Below are positions 53,198 to 62,932 of a DNA stretch of 64,000 nucleotides, one piece after another. Both the position numbers and the translations under genes were made by a program. The stretch comes from Desulfosporosinus lacus DSM 15449 (GTDB lineage: Bacteria; Bacillota; Desulfitobacteriia; Desulfitobacteriales; Desulfitobacteriaceae), in contig NZ_FQXJ01000006.1 of assembly GCF_900129935.1 (NCBI RefSeq), forward strand, positions 275,053 through 339,052, given 5' to 3'. The notes under the pieces were generated by a model. The model had not been told where the DNA came from and ran no database searches. It worked only from the letters and a program-made list of their open reading frames with translations. Every line of letters starts with the position of its first letter. Within the stretch, counting starts at the first letter, position 1.

Positions 53198-53593
53198 TCA
53201 AGCCATTTGCCTGACCATAAATGTCGCGGTACCTACGGCCAGTATTTGACCAGCTTCATTCTTAATCTCACCTTGGGCAACCACAATCTTTCTGCCTTTT
53301 TGAATAACCTTTCCTTCAGCCCAAAGTGTTCCTTCACTGATTGAACGCAAATAATTTATTTTAATTTCCACAGTAGAAGCACCTTCTCCCGGGTCTAATT
53401 GTTGATTGACCGCCACGGCAATAGCTGAATCAATCAAAGCAGCAATAACCCCTCCATGAAGATTTCCATAAAACTGTTTCAGGTTCTCATTAACTGTTAA
53501 TTGTATTCGAGTTATTCCATCAACTCCAACAACGGTTGTCATGCCAATATGTTTCCAAAAGTTCCCTGATTCCAGATCGGCGACTCGAACCAC
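53198..53593 (-). CDS. PaaI-type thioesterase (hotdog fold)
   Basis: A 131-residue hotdog protein with QFYGNLHGGVIAALIDSAIAVAV (HGG plus Asp) and a VEIKINYLRS core strand, as in PaaI/YdiI thioesterases that hydrolyse acyl-CoA. It differs clearly from the paralogue at 20.1 kb. Substrate unknown. Confidence 0.87.
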   Translation of the reverse strand: MVRVADLESGNFWKHIGMTTVVGVDGITRIQLTVNENLKQFYGNLHGGVIAALIDSAIAVAVNQQLDPGEGASTVEIKINYLRSISEGTLWAEGKVIQKGRKIVVAQGEIKNEAGQILAVGTATFMVRQMA

Positions 53594-53635
53594 TATGTAT
53601 CATCTCCTTATAATTATTTAAAAAGTATACCATAG

Positions 53636-54454
53636 TTAAACGAATAATTCAGGTTCACTTCGAGCTGCAAAATCAATTTCCAATTCATATTTATGTCTTA
53701 AATAATCTGCATCATCGTAAAACTTTGCTTGAGACGGACATTTTTTTATACAAGCACCGCATTTAATGCAAATTCCATTTAATTTACTGACATCTTCACG
53801 ATCAATGGAACCCATAGGACAGACATCTGCGCAAAGCTTACAATCAGTACAATTGCTATTTGTCTTTGGAGTAACCTTTCTAATATCAACTGGGCTGTCA
53901 TCTTTATTTTTAGGCATATAATATTTTCTATAAGGGGTATTTCCTTTTACATTAAGAATTTGGAAATTATCTTGAGTGGTAATTTTTTTATATATTCGAA
54001 TAGCAAAATCACTTGCTATGTCCATGTCTTTTTCATCGGGTCTGTCTTTGGCAAGCATTTTAGAAAATGAGTGTTCACCTATAAAAGCACCGCCAGCAAC
54101 AATCTTAAAACCGTTAAGTTCGAGAATATCTCTAAGTTCTATTAATGCATCGTCATAATTTCTGTTTCCGTAAACAACTACAGGAATAGCTAAGGCATCA
54201 TTACCTTTAACTGAGTTTAAATATTTTAATAATACATTGGGAACTCTTCCAGCGTATACCGGAACTCCTACAACAACGATATCTTCTTTTGTAAAAGACA
54301 CTGGTTCTTTTCTGACATCAGGCAGAGTAAAATCAATAACATTTACCGCACTTGGCTTGTCAAGGTTCTCTGAGATTTTCTCTGCAATTCTGGATACTAT
54401 TTTTTTAGTAGTATCTGTGGCACTAAAATACATCGCATTAGTTTTCTTTTTCAT
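53636..54454 (-). CDS. Flavodoxin-ferredoxin fusion (EFR1 family)
   Basis: A 272-residue protein: a flavodoxin-like N-terminal domain (MYFSATDTTKKIVSRIAE and VVGVPVYAGRVPNVLLKYL) and two C-terminal [4Fe-4S] motifs, CTDCKLCADVCPMGSID and CIKCGACIKKCPSQAKF. This is the EFR1/EFR architecture, likely an electron carrier. Next to a regulator of sigma-54 type, downstream in the same direction. Confidence 0.9.
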   Translation of the reverse strand: MKKKTNAMYFSATDTTKKIVSRIAEKISENLDKPSAVNVIDFTLPDVRKEPVSFTKEDIVVVGVPVYAGRVPNVLLKYLNSVKGNDALAIPVVVYGNRNYDDALIELRDILELNGFKIVAGGAFIGEHSFSKMLAKDRPDEKDMDIASDFAIRIYKKITTQDNFQILNVKGNTPYRKYYMPKNKDDSPVDIRKVTPKTNSNCTDCKLCADVCPMGSIDREDVSKLNGICIKCGACIKKCPSQAKFYDDADYLRHKYELEIDFAARSEPELFV

Positions 54455-54474
54455 AATACTGCCTCCTCCTTTAT

Positions 54475-56565
54475 TTACCCCCCCGTGTTGTGTTTCGATT
54501 TCTGTAACTTCCGTACAACCGTGGATTGATTGACCCCTAACGCCTCAGCAGCTTTAACGGTAGTTCCGTGAAGTTTCATAGCTAAGGTAACAAGCTGTTG
54601 TTCTAAATCGTCGATGGCTTCCTTAAGAGGAACCACCCCGGTCACAGTGATTGTCTTCAGAGGGGTCTGTTCCATTTCATAAAGTACGCCGTCGACTTCT
54701 CTGCCAGAAATAACCTTTTCTTTTGAAGTGACTACCAGCCTCTCTATCAAGTTGGCCATCTCCCGTATATTACCAAGCCAAGGATAATCCAACAATAACT
54801 GAACAGCTTCCGGAGAAAAGATCTTCTCAAACCCATGGCGCTTATTATTCTTCTCCAAGTTAAAAAGAACGAGGGGAATTAGGTCCTCTTTCCGTTCTCG
54901 CAGTGCTGGAACTTTAATTGGTACAATATTAAGCGTATAGAAGAGGTCTGAGTGGAAGCGCTCTTTTTCAACTAGCTCCTTTAAAGGTCTGTTTGTACCG
55001 GCCAGAATTCTAGTATCTATGGAAATGGCAGCCTTTTCATCCGTTTCCTGCAATGTTTTGTCACGAAGAACTCTCACTAGACGACCTTGTATATTTAAGG
55101 GCATCTTATCGATATCCTCTAGGTAAACGCTCCCATGATTAGCTAACTCTAATACTCCCGGTTTTGCAATATTTCTGCTATTAGAGATCTCTTGACCAAA
55201 CAGCTCAATCTCTAAAAGATTTTCTGGCAATGAACTGCAATTAATTTTGTAAAAAGGCCCTTTGCTTCGTTTACTTTGGATATGTATTGATTTGGCAATT
55301 TCCTCCTTTCCTACCCCTTGTTCTCCGACTAATACCACAGGCGAATCAACTTGACTTACCCTAAACGCCAGATCCAGGACATTGTTCATGATAACGGAAC
55401 AGGACCTTAATTCAGCCCCAGCTTCCTGATGATTCCTCATCTGAGCGATCTGTGACTGATATTTTTCAGATAGTTGTTTACTCTCTTCAAGTGCTTCCCG
55501 TAAAAACTCCAACTCGCTCATATCTCTTATGTTAATTACGATCTTTACAATTTCCCCTTCTTCACTAAAGACTGGGTTGCCTGTGATAACTAGGGAATGT
55601 TTAGCAAAAGGTCTTTCCAAGATACTGACAAAACCACCTTGCTTCTTAACTAGATGTATGATGTTTTTCTGAAAAATGCCTTTATCCACAAGCTCTTTAA
55701 AGGGCCTCCCCACTAACTCTTCCCATGAAGCTTCCAGAATTCTCCCCACCGCAGGATTGCAACGAAGAATATCACCCTGTCCATCACAAATAATTAACCC
55801 ATCGTAAGAGGACGAAATGATTGTCTGCAGTTCTTCATTTAGCTGCTTTACACTTTGCAATTCCTGTAAAACCTTTTCTATTTCAGAAACATCTTGGAAA
55901 ACCCCTACCGCCCCTACTACTTCTCCATCTTTAAGAATCGGTGTCCGATTGGAGATATACAGTCTGCGCCCCACTTGGAATTTAGCCCCATATTCAGGTA
56001 TTCCGTTACGTACAACCTCCAAGAGACCCGTAGGGATAATAACATCGTTTAAAAAACGTCCGACTGCTTCCTCTTTAGTTGTGCGAGTTGGTTTTTCTGC
56101 AGCCGGATTGAGGGAGGTAATAATTCCTTGTTTATTAATCGATAAAATACCATTGTGCGCCGAGTTAAAGACCGCCTCAAGTTCTTGACTTCGTGATCGA
56201 ACCTCTTGAAAATATGCTTGTAATAACGAATACTTAGAAACTACGCCAATAATCTCTTCCAGGTTGTTTAAAACCGGGTATATATCAAAAGGTAAATTCC
56301 AAACATCTTCTAACGACGTTTCTTCGTTTAGGGGGAGAAAGCGATTCGTAAGATAATCAGCGGCCTTATTTTCGGCGACATAGTTTTCTATGCCCTTTTC
56401 TAGAATCTGGTTTTTAGTGACCATACCTAAAAGATAACCTTGTTCATTAAGAAAAGGCAAGCCGGCAACTTCTTTTTCCATCATTATTGTCATCGCGTCC
56501 CCAATAGTATGATATTTATAAAGACATATGGAAAGTCGTGACATTACTTGGCCCACACGTAACAA
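54475..56565 (-). CDS. CBS-PAS regulator of NtrC type lacking GAFTGA
   Basis: A 696-residue protein: CBS pair (about 8-120), two PAS domains (about 130-240, 255-370), AAA+ (Walker A GEQGVGKE near 420) and an HTH (TTVKAAEALGVNQSTVVRKL) of TyrR-like type. The GAFTGA loop is absent; the equivalent stretch reads FGQEISNSRNIAKPGVLELA. Walker B is also altered (SVYLEDIDKM). Such proteins, as TyrR, cannot open sigma-54 complexes and may regulate sigma-A promoters. Its targets may be the flavodoxin gene downstream or the crotonase upstream. Confidence 0.9.
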   Translation of the reverse strand: MLRVGQVMSRLSICLYKYHTIGDAMTIMMEKEVAGLPFLNEQGYLLGMVTKNQILEKGIENYVAENKAADYLTNRFLPLNEETSLEDVWNLPFDIYPVLNNLEEIIGVVSKYSLLQAYFQEVRSRSQELEAVFNSAHNGILSINKQGIITSLNPAAEKPTRTTKEEAVGRFLNDVIIPTGLLEVVRNGIPEYGAKFQVGRRLYISNRTPILKDGEVVGAVGVFQDVSEIEKVLQELQSVKQLNEELQTIISSSYDGLIICDGQGDILRCNPAVGRILEASWEELVGRPFKELVDKGIFQKNIIHLVKKQGGFVSILERPFAKHSLVITGNPVFSEEGEIVKIVINIRDMSELEFLREALEESKQLSEKYQSQIAQMRNHQEAGAELRSCSVIMNNVLDLAFRVSQVDSPVVLVGEQGVGKEEIAKSIHIQSKRSKGPFYKINCSSLPENLLEIELFGQEISNSRNIAKPGVLELANHGSVYLEDIDKMPLNIQGRLVRVLRDKTLQETDEKAAISIDTRILAGTNRPLKELVEKERFHSDLFYTLNIVPIKVPALRERKEDLIPLVLFNLEKNNKRHGFEKIFSPEAVQLLLDYPWLGNIREMANLIERLVVTSKEKVISGREVDGVLYEMEQTPLKTITVTGVVPLKEAIDDLEQQLVTLAMKLHGTTVKAAEALGVNQSTVVRKLQKSKHNTGG

Positions 56566-56582
56566 ACCATTCCCCTCCGCCC

Positions 56583-56722
56583 TTATTTATCAATTCAAAG
56601 AAGACTCCCACTTCTTGTAAGTAGTAAGTAGGTGTTCCTTTTCTGCTTCGGTGACGATATTCTCCAGTGGGGAGTATCACCACCGAAGTCTCGATGTTCA
56701 GCTTAGCTTTACCGAGTTCACT
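56583..56722. repeat. Palindrome-rich repeat, copy A
   Basis: About 140 bp starting TTATTTATCAATT, with GACTCCCACTTCTT, CTTCGGTG ... CACCGAAGTCT and GATGTTCAGCTTAGC ... GAGTTCACT. A second, better-preserved copy lies at 59394-59541. The stem pairs resemble ends of IS200/IS605-type elements (a MITE derived from one is likely). Its right end overlaps the stop codon of the crotonase gene. Confidence 0.65.
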
Positions 56723-57596
56723 GGCCGGTAAAGATCGGTTTACGCTTCTCGATAAGGGCCTTCAATCCTTCTTTATGGTCGGACATTTCGGAAACAATTG
56801 CCATTTGTGATGAAATAAGATCTAAAGCCGTCCGTAAATCGTTTGTTCGTTGCGCGGAATAAACTGCCCGCTTAATCATTTGAACGCATACTGGAGGAGA
56901 TTCAGCAATTTTCCTTGCCAATTCTAAGGTGGCCTGCTCTAATTCCTGAGCAGGGACAACTTTGTTGATCATTCCTATTTCTTTAGCCTCAGAAGCTGAA
57001 ATATAATCCCCCGTCCATAAGATTTCTAAGGCCTTTGCAACTCCTACCAAACGAGGCAGATAGAAGGCGCCACCATCCCCTGGCACAATTCCTGCTTTAA
57101 CATAACCTGCTGAAAGTTGAGCATCTTCTGCAGCTACCCTAATATCGCACATCAACGCCATATCAAGGCCTGCCCCTATAGCAATTCCATTAATACCGCA
57201 AATTACAGGCTTATCCATCATTTCTAATGTTAGAGCAACTTTATGCACGTGGTTTGTTAAAGCTCGTTTCCGGTCAATGGCTTTATTCCCCCATGTCTCG
57301 CCCTGATCATCACATCCAACAAATCCTTTTCCGTTTGCCATGGCTTCAATGTCACCACCAGCTGAAAAGGCCTTACCCTTGGCTGTCACCACGATAACCC
57401 TTATGGTTTGATCATCTTGAGCGTCTTGTAATGCTTCCGCCCATTTTCGAATCATTGGCAAGGAAAAGGCATTATACTTCTCTGGTCTGTTTAGGATAAT
57501 CCTTGCCAAAAAGCCGTCTTTCTGATAGAGCAAATGACTATCGTTATCCTTATTAGGGGTTTTTACGAACTTCAAACATTCCCGTCTTGCCATCAC
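56718..57596 (-). CDS. Enoyl-CoA hydratase/isomerase family protein
   Basis: A 292-residue crotonase-fold protein with FSAGGDIEAMANG near residue 77 and GINGIAIGAGLDMALMCDIR near 135. The glutamate of CELA is replaced by GLDMA, and AGYVKAGIVPGDGGAFYL replaces PEVTLG, so it is not a classical hydratase; a divergent hydratase, isomerase or thioesterase is possible. Its C-terminus ends in the repeat at 56583-56722. Start may be GTG 57596 or ATG 57593. Confidence 0.85.
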   Translation of the reverse strand: MMARRECLKFVKTPNKDNDSHLLYQKDGFLARIILNRPEKYNAFSLPMIRKWAEALQDAQDDQTIRVIVVTAKGKAFSAGGDIEAMANGKGFVGCDDQGETWGNKAIDRKRALTNHVHKVALTLEMMDKPVICGINGIAIGAGLDMALMCDIRVAAEDAQLSAGYVKAGIVPGDGGAFYLPRLVGVAKALEILWTGDYISASEAKEIGMINKVVPAQELEQATLELARKIAESPPVCVQMIKRAVYSAQRTNDLRTALDLISSQMAIVSEMSDHKEGLKALIEKRKPIFTGQ

Positions 57597-58038
57597 TTCT
57601 CAACTCCAAAATATTATTTTTACTCCTACTCAGAATACAGCCCTTATGCTTACTATGCTTAATTGCATTAATTATTACTTTTGCATAATAAATATCGTTT
57701 CAGGGTTTAGTCACTTATTACTCTTGATATAATCATGCTATTCCTTGACTAATGTATGCACCTAAACATTTACCCGCTTATCATATCTGCATACTAGAAA
57801 TCTCCCCATTGTTAGAATATACTATTTATCTGAAATTTACAATAATTAATATGCGCAAATGCAGGATGATTTTCTCGAACTAGCTATAATCTTTTCCCTG
57901 TATTTGATCAAAAAAGAACGCAAGATCACACAGTTCTTGCGTTCCAATCTTTTAACTTTGATTACACCTAATTCACTCAAAATTCAAATGCATCCGACTT
58001 TACAAACCGAAACGCATTTTCTTCCTTACTAAAAGATT
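57597..58038. other. Gap with a terminator between crotonase and ArsB/NhaD genes
   Basis: Apart from the terminator at 57911-57944 the region is AT-rich. TTGCAT motifs are frequent (57665, 57685) but no -24/-12 promoter is complete. No gene is seen. Confidence 0.4.
57911..57944 (-). terminator. Terminator after the ArsB/NhaD gene
   Basis: GAACGCAAGA (57916-57925) pairs with TCTTGCGTTC (57935-57944). On the minus strand a run of six T follows. Confidence 0.85.
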
Positions 58039-59313
58039 TTAAAAATAAAAAATCAGAAGATAAATCATAGCGATGAAAATCGAAAGCAACATCAAGGGAA
58101 ACGCGAATTTCATAAAGCCAATAAAAGGGATGTGGATTCCATTTTTCTCAGCCATGCCCGCAACAATAACATTCGCAGAAGCACCAATAAGAGTTCCGTT
58201 TCCGCCTAAACAGGCTCCCAAAGATAACGCCCACCAGAGAGGTTCCAAACCAGTTTGCGAAATTCCCCCTAAGTCGCCCATTTGATGAATAAGAGGTATC
58301 ATAGTCGCTACAAAAGGGATATTATCCACAAAGGCAGAGGCAATAGCCGAAAACCATAAAATCAGCATACCTGTCAGTGTGAAATTTCCAGCTGTGGCCG
58401 TGATTGCCCAATGGGCCATACTGTCTATTATACCCGTCTCAATCAGACCGCCTACCACAATAAAAAGCCCAATGAAGAAGAAGATTGTGGGCCATTCAAC
58501 GGTTAATAAAATTTCTTCTGGCTCTTCTTTAGTAATAAACATTAAGAGGACACCACCTGATAAAGCAATCGTCGCCGATTCTAAATCTAAGGCTTGATGC
58601 GTGAAAAAGCCGATTAAAATAAGACCCAGGACGAACAGACATTTTTTCAAGAGGGCAGAATCTTTTATCGCCGAAAGAGGATCGATCTTCATAAGATCTG
58701 CTTTAAGTTCATTCGATACTTTCATTTCATTCCGGTATATAAAATAAAAAACCGCCATGGTTGCGACATGAATGACTATAACAACAGGTGTTAAGTTGGT
58801 TATAAAATCAACAAATCCCAAATGCGTTTGACTTCCAATCATTATATTCGGGGGGTCCCCGATTAAAGTAGCCGTTCCGCCAATGTTACTAGCAAATATC
58901 ATGGCTACTAAAAAAGGCATTATCTTAAGATTGAGCTTATCATTAATGCTAAAAACTATCGGAACAATCAATAAAACCGTTGTAACATTATCAAGAAACG
59001 CAGAAAGTATGGCCGTGACGCTGGCCAAAGCTATTAAAATTCTAATTGGTTCCCCCTTAGCTAATCGAACCGCCTTCAAGCCCAGATACTCAAAAACTCC
59101 TGTTCGACGTGTAATACCTACCACAATCATCATTCCAACCAACAGTCCCAAAGTATTCCAGTCAATATGCTCAATTGCTTTTTCTTGAGCCAATACCCCC
59201 AAGAGAATCAGCAGCATGCCCCCGAGCAAAGCGGCAATTGTTCGATGGACTTTCTCAGAAAGAATCAAAGCATAAACAATCATAAATACAACAATTGCAA
59301 TATACGCCTGCAT
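58039..59313 (-). CDS. ArsB/NhaD-family ion transporter
   Basis: A 424-residue membrane protein of the ion-transporter superfamily: FLDNVTTVLLIVPIVFSI near 107, ASNIGGTATLIGDPPNIMIG near 140 and the C-terminal ASAFVDNIPFVATMIPLI, GACLGGNGTLIGASANVI. These repeats are shared by arsenite exporters and Na+/H+ antiporters; which ion it moves cannot be told. ATG 59313 follows AAGGAGG. Confidence 0.9.
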   Translation of the reverse strand: MQAYIAIVVFMIVYALILSEKVHRTIAALLGGMLLILLGVLAQEKAIEHIDWNTLGLLVGMMIVVGITRRTGVFEYLGLKAVRLAKGEPIRILIALASVTAILSAFLDNVTTVLLIVPIVFSINDKLNLKIMPFLVAMIFASNIGGTATLIGDPPNIMIGSQTHLGFVDFITNLTPVVIVIHVATMAVFYFIYRNEMKVSNELKADLMKIDPLSAIKDSALLKKCLFVLGLILIGFFTHQALDLESATIALSGGVLLMFITKEEPEEILLTVEWPTIFFFIGLFIVVGGLIETGIIDSMAHWAITATAGNFTLTGMLILWFSAIASAFVDNIPFVATMIPLIHQMGDLGGISQTGLEPLWWALSLGACLGGNGTLIGASANVIVAGMAEKNGIHIPFIGFMKFAFPLMLLSIFIAMIYLLIFYF

Positions 59314-59393
59314 TATTTCATCCTCCTTACAATAATCATTTGTCCCTACATCCATGTATCGACTTACCAGATAGCCTACTCAATTAAAAGGGA

Positions 59394-59541
59394 TATTATT
59401 TATCAATTCCGAGACTCCCACTTCTTCAAGTGGGTGTTCCTTATTCTACTTCGGTGGCATAATCTCCAGCGGAGACTATCGTATTGGAGACTTACGTCAC
59501 CGAAGTCTAGATGTTCAGCTTTAGCTGAACGAGTTCACTTG
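59394..59541. repeat. Palindrome-rich repeat, copy B
   Basis: About 148 bp, matching copy A at 56583. It contains CCCACTTCTTCAAGTGGG (perfect stem), ACTTCGGTG ... CACCGAAGT and GTTCAGCTTTAGCTGAAC (perfect stem), then GAGTTCACT. Three consecutive hairpins suggest a structured element end, probably of IS200/IS605 origin, with no transposase nearby. Confidence 0.7.
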
Positions 59542-59957
59542 AGAAAAACTGCCACTCAGATGCAGTAAACTTTTCTTAGTTTGCCCTGTGAATGAATTCA
59601 CTCCCAATAGCACTGAAAACTTTGATAATTATCGATCGCCAATGCACGATTGCATATATAATCAATAATGCATAATGTGATTCATTATATTCTAGTTAAC
59701 CTTGGATATTGTCATCGTCTCTCAATTAGACCACTAAATCACTTCTTCCAATACTTCTATTTCCTCTGCATATATGCATTCCGATTTTGATCTCAAATTA
59801 CAATATAGCACTTTCCGAAAAAATTACAATATCTCTATGCATATCTGCTGAATATTTTTTCACTTCCCTCTTAATAAAAAAGCTAAAGAACGCTGGATAC
59901 GCATAAGTTGCGTTCCAACGTCCTTTTTATATCCTTAATGCTTTTTGATTCAATAAC
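59542..59957. other. Gap before spoIVA end
   Basis: AT-rich with several TGCATATATGCA-like palindromes (for example near 59768) and the terminator at 59885-59930. No gene is seen. Confidence 0.4.
59885..59930 (-). terminator. Terminator after spoIVA
   Basis: On the minus strand GTTGGAACGCAA and TGCGTATCCAGCG pair with one bulge; TTCTTTAGCTTTTTT follows. Confidence 0.65.
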
Positions 59958-61442
59958 CTAAATGATTATGCAGATCAGGCCTCCGCTGCCATCATTAACA
60001 ATCCGTTGCAAGGTGTCTTGGAGCTTGTTCTGAGCGTTTTCCGGCATCCGATAAAGTTTATTTTGGATGCCTTCACGGACTAAGTCATGCAGTGATTTGC
60101 CAAAAATATTCGATTCCCAGACTTTCTTGGGATCACTCTCAAACTCATCCAGCATGTACTTCACGAGCTCTTCTGCTTGCTTTTCTGTACCAATCAAAGG
60201 CGTAATTTCGGTTGTAACATCTGCTCTTATAATATGCAACGATGGAGCGCTCGCTTTGAGTTTGATTCCATAATGTCCGCCTTGCTTCACTAGTTCGGGC
60301 TCATCAAGGAACATTTCTTCAAGTTGTGGTGTAACTACACCATATCCGTTAATTCGAACCTCCTCGATAGCCTGTGACAGTTTATCCCATTCCTTCTTAC
60401 CTTTACTATAGTCTAAAACTAAACGCAGTAAGGAATGATCGCCTTCAATTTCAATCCCTGTAAGATCTTGCAGGACAGTTTTAAAGAGCCCGTCAACAGC
60501 AGTGATTTCTACATTGGCAATACCAGTGCCTAAGTTCATCTCTTTGAGGAGAACATCTTGGGCGTATTGGCAATCAGACAGGGCGTCTAAGGCCTGGTCA
60601 ATATCTCTCAGACGTCTTACTCCGTCAATTGCTTTGCGGACAGTATCCTCAAAAGCAGCTCTAACTGCATGAGAGGGGTCAAGCTCCTCAACCCATTTTG
60701 GAAGGTCAATGTTTACTTCAGCTACAGGGAATTCATAAAGCACTTCTTCCAAAATCTGCGTTATATCTTCTTGGGCCATCTCAAGGCAATTCACAGGAAT
60801 AACAGGTATTGCATATCTTTCCTCTAAGGAACGGCTTAATTCCAGTGTATTTTCTGCATAAGGACGTGTCGTATTCAGTACTACCACAAACGGTTTTCCT
60901 AGTTGGCGAAGCTCAGTAATTACCCGTTCTTCAGCGTCTAGGTATGCTTCCCTGGGGATATCAGTGATTGATCCATCGGTAGTTATTACAACTCCGATCG
61001 TAGCATGATCTGAAATTACTTTACGTGTTCCCATTTCAGCTGCATCTTGGAAAGACATAGGCTCGTCGCTCCATGATGTTTTCATCATGCGCGGCTCTTC
61101 GCCGTCTTCTGCATCATACCCCAAAGCACCTTCTACACTGTATCCGACACAGTCAACCAATCGCACATTCATGTGAATCGAGTCTCGTACAACGATTTCC
61201 ACCGATTCTGATGGAATAAACTTAGGCTCCGTCGTTGTGATCGTTCTTCCAGTACCGCTTTGAGGAAGCTCATCCTTAGCCCGCTCCCGCTCAAATGCAT
61301 CTTGGATGTTGGGCAAGACCAGGAGGTCCATGAATCGTTTGATAAAGGTGGACTTTCCCGTACGGACTGGCCCAACGACACCGAGGTAGATATCGCCTCC
61401 TGTTCGTTCTGCGATATCCCTGAAAATGTCTAGTTTTTCCAT
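59958..61442 (-). CDS. spoIVA: Stage IV sporulation protein A
   Basis: A 494-residue SpoIVA, near the 492 of Bacillus subtilis. It has an N-terminal GTPase-like/ATPase domain with GVVGPVRTGKSTFIKRFMDL (Walker A) and DSIHMNVRLVDCVGYSVEGA, and ends GLICIII. SpoIVA polymerises using ATP on the forespore outer membrane as the base of the spore coat. ATG 61442 follows AGGGAGGG; the 52-residue upstream extension is rejected. It proves an endospore-forming host. Confidence 0.97.
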   Translation of the reverse strand: MEKLDIFRDIAERTGGDIYLGVVGPVRTGKSTFIKRFMDLLVLPNIQDAFERERAKDELPQSGTGRTITTTEPKFIPSESVEIVVRDSIHMNVRLVDCVGYSVEGALGYDAEDGEEPRMMKTSWSDEPMSFQDAAEMGTRKVISDHATIGVVITTDGSITDIPREAYLDAEERVITELRQLGKPFVVVLNTTRPYAENTLELSRSLEERYAIPVIPVNCLEMAQEDITQILEEVLYEFPVAEVNIDLPKWVEELDPSHAVRAAFEDTVRKAIDGVRRLRDIDQALDALSDCQYAQDVLLKEMNLGTGIANVEITAVDGLFKTVLQDLTGIEIEGDHSLLRLVLDYSKGKKEWDKLSQAIEEVRINGYGVVTPQLEEMFLDEPELVKQGGHYGIKLKASAPSLHIIRADVTTEITPLIGTEKQAEELVKYMLDEFESDPKKVWESNIFGKSLHDLVREGIQNKLYRMPENAQNKLQDTLQRIVNDGSGGLICIII

Positions 61443-61604
61443 TGTTAATTTCCCTCCCTTTTGAGTGCTGTCCCAAAATTTGGGGAAGGGCCTCCACCTT
61501 ATCTCCCCTTCCACCTCCCAGTAACACGTGGATTCCAATAACTGGACTAGCACATTAAGCAGTATAAGTATATTGGCTGTTTGGGGCAAATATGACAAAT
61601 ATAG

Positions 61605-61625
61605 AAAACTTGGCTGGTGCTAAGC
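61605..61625 (-). repeat. Hairpin resembling the one at 53168
   Basis: GGCTTAGCACCAGCCAAGTT on the minus strand closely matches the terminator-like hairpin at 53168-53192, including the flanking TTTTC. Either a shared terminator type or a small repeat family. Confidence 0.45.
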
Positions 61626-61723
61626 CTTTCAGGCGCAGGCAACAGCCTTAGTTGCACTTATGCTTCCAGAAAGTTATCATTTCTGACTGGTAACAGTCAG
61701 TTTATACTTTCTGACTAGTACAA

Positions 61724-61763
61724 CAAAAAACGCAGAAAAGGCATTTAAACAACCTCTTCTACG
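61724..61763 (-). terminator. Terminator after gpsA
   Basis: On the minus strand ACGTAGAAGAGG pairs with CCTTTTCTGCGT (two G-U pairs) and is followed by TTTTTTG. About 30 bp beyond the gpsA stop. Confidence 0.75.
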
Positions 61764-61793
61764 TCTATGTTCCTAATCACTAAAATATGTATA

Positions 61794-62807
61794 TTATCTT
61801 AACCAGCTCATCTCGACAACTTCTTCAAGTTCGTGACGTTTACCGCGCAACATCAAGTCTGCAACGGCAATTTTCGGATCGGCATTTTCAAATAAAACTT
61901 TATAGGCCTGCTCCGTAATAGGCATAGGGATATTTTTCTCAATCCCAAGAAAGTGGGCTATACGAGTCGCTCTTACTCCTTCAACGACCATTCCAACCTC
62001 TTTCAGCACAGTTTCTAAAGGCTTGCCCTGACCGAGAGCGACTCCGGCTCGACGATTACGGCTATGAAGACTGGTACAAGTCACAATGAGGTCACCAACA
62101 CCTGATAATCCGGCAAAGGTCAGCGGATTCCCTCCCAAGGCTACGCCTAAACGGGCAATTTCTGCTAATCCTCTGGTCATCAGAGCCGCTTTTGTATTGT
62201 CTCCAAACCCTAACCCCTCAGCAATACCCGTGCACAATGCAATAACATTTTTTAAAGCCCCACCGAGTTCAACTCCGATAACATCCGGATTGGTATAGAC
62301 TCTAAACTTGGGAGTCATCATCATGTCTTGAACAGTTTTCGCAGTCTCTACATCAGAGGCAACTACAACAGTCGTCGGCATATCCCTGCCGACCTCTTCA
62401 GCATGGCTGGGACCAGACAAAACAGCCACCGGATTGTTAGGCAACTCCTCAACCAACACTTCGGAGAGGCGAAGATGTGTTCCTTCTTCCATCCCTTTAG
62501 CTGTATTGACAACAATACAGCCTCTCCTCAAATATGGATTTATCAAACAAGCAGCCTCTCGAACACTATGAGATGGAACACTCAAAACAACCAGATCGGC
62601 GTTTAAAAAAGAGAGATCTGTTGTAGGAAAAAGTCCTTGAGGCAGGACAACACCTGGTAAATAACGCTTATTTTCGTGTTGATTTCTCATGTTTTCCATT
62701 TCATCTGCATGCCGGCCAACAAGCGCAACCTGATGACCAGCCTTCGCCAAAAGAACTGCTAAAGCACTTCCCCAACTCCCAGCCCCATAAACTGCAATCT
62801 TAGGCAT
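61794..62807 (-). CDS. gpsA: Glycerol-3-phosphate dehydrogenase [NAD(P)+]
   Basis: A 337-residue enzyme with Rossmann motif IAVYGAGSWGSALAVLLA, the substrate lysine in GGALKNVIALC and GLAEIARLG. It reduces dihydroxyacetone phosphate to sn-glycerol 3-phosphate for phospholipid synthesis. With plsY and der it forms the usual Firmicute cluster. Confidence 0.97.
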   Translation of the reverse strand: MPKIAVYGAGSWGSALAVLLAKAGHQVALVGRHADEMENMRNQHENKRYLPGVVLPQGLFPTTDLSFLNADLVVLSVPSHSVREAACLINPYLRRGCIVVNTAKGMEEGTHLRLSEVLVEELPNNPVAVLSGPSHAEEVGRDMPTTVVVASDVETAKTVQDMMMTPKFRVYTNPDVIGVELGGALKNVIALCTGIAEGLGFGDNTKAALMTRGLAEIARLGVALGGNPLTFAGLSGVGDLIVTCTSLHSRNRRAGVALGQGKPLETVLKEVGMVVEGVRATRIAHFLGIEKNIPMPITEQAYKVLFENADPKIAVADLMLRGKRHELEEVVEMSWLR

Positions 62808-62819
62808 TTACTTCCCCCC

Positions 62820-62932
62820 GTATCGATATTTGATATTCGATATTAGAAGTTCGTGGTTCGTGGTTCGTTCAACCTCAATTTCAGTCTTTTGCTCTTCGAT
62901 CTATCGGGACTTATTCGGGCCTCGGTCTCCGC
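62820..62932. repeat. Short tandem heptads between gpsA and plsY
   Basis: GATATTTGATATTCGATATT is followed by TTCGTGG repeated two and a half times. No gene. Similar heptad runs lie in the terD region. Confidence 0.4.

Noticed and set aside
61499-61598. 52-residue N-terminal extension of SpoIVA
   Set aside because: SpoIVA of normal length starts at 61442 with AGGGAGGG; the extension has no family support.
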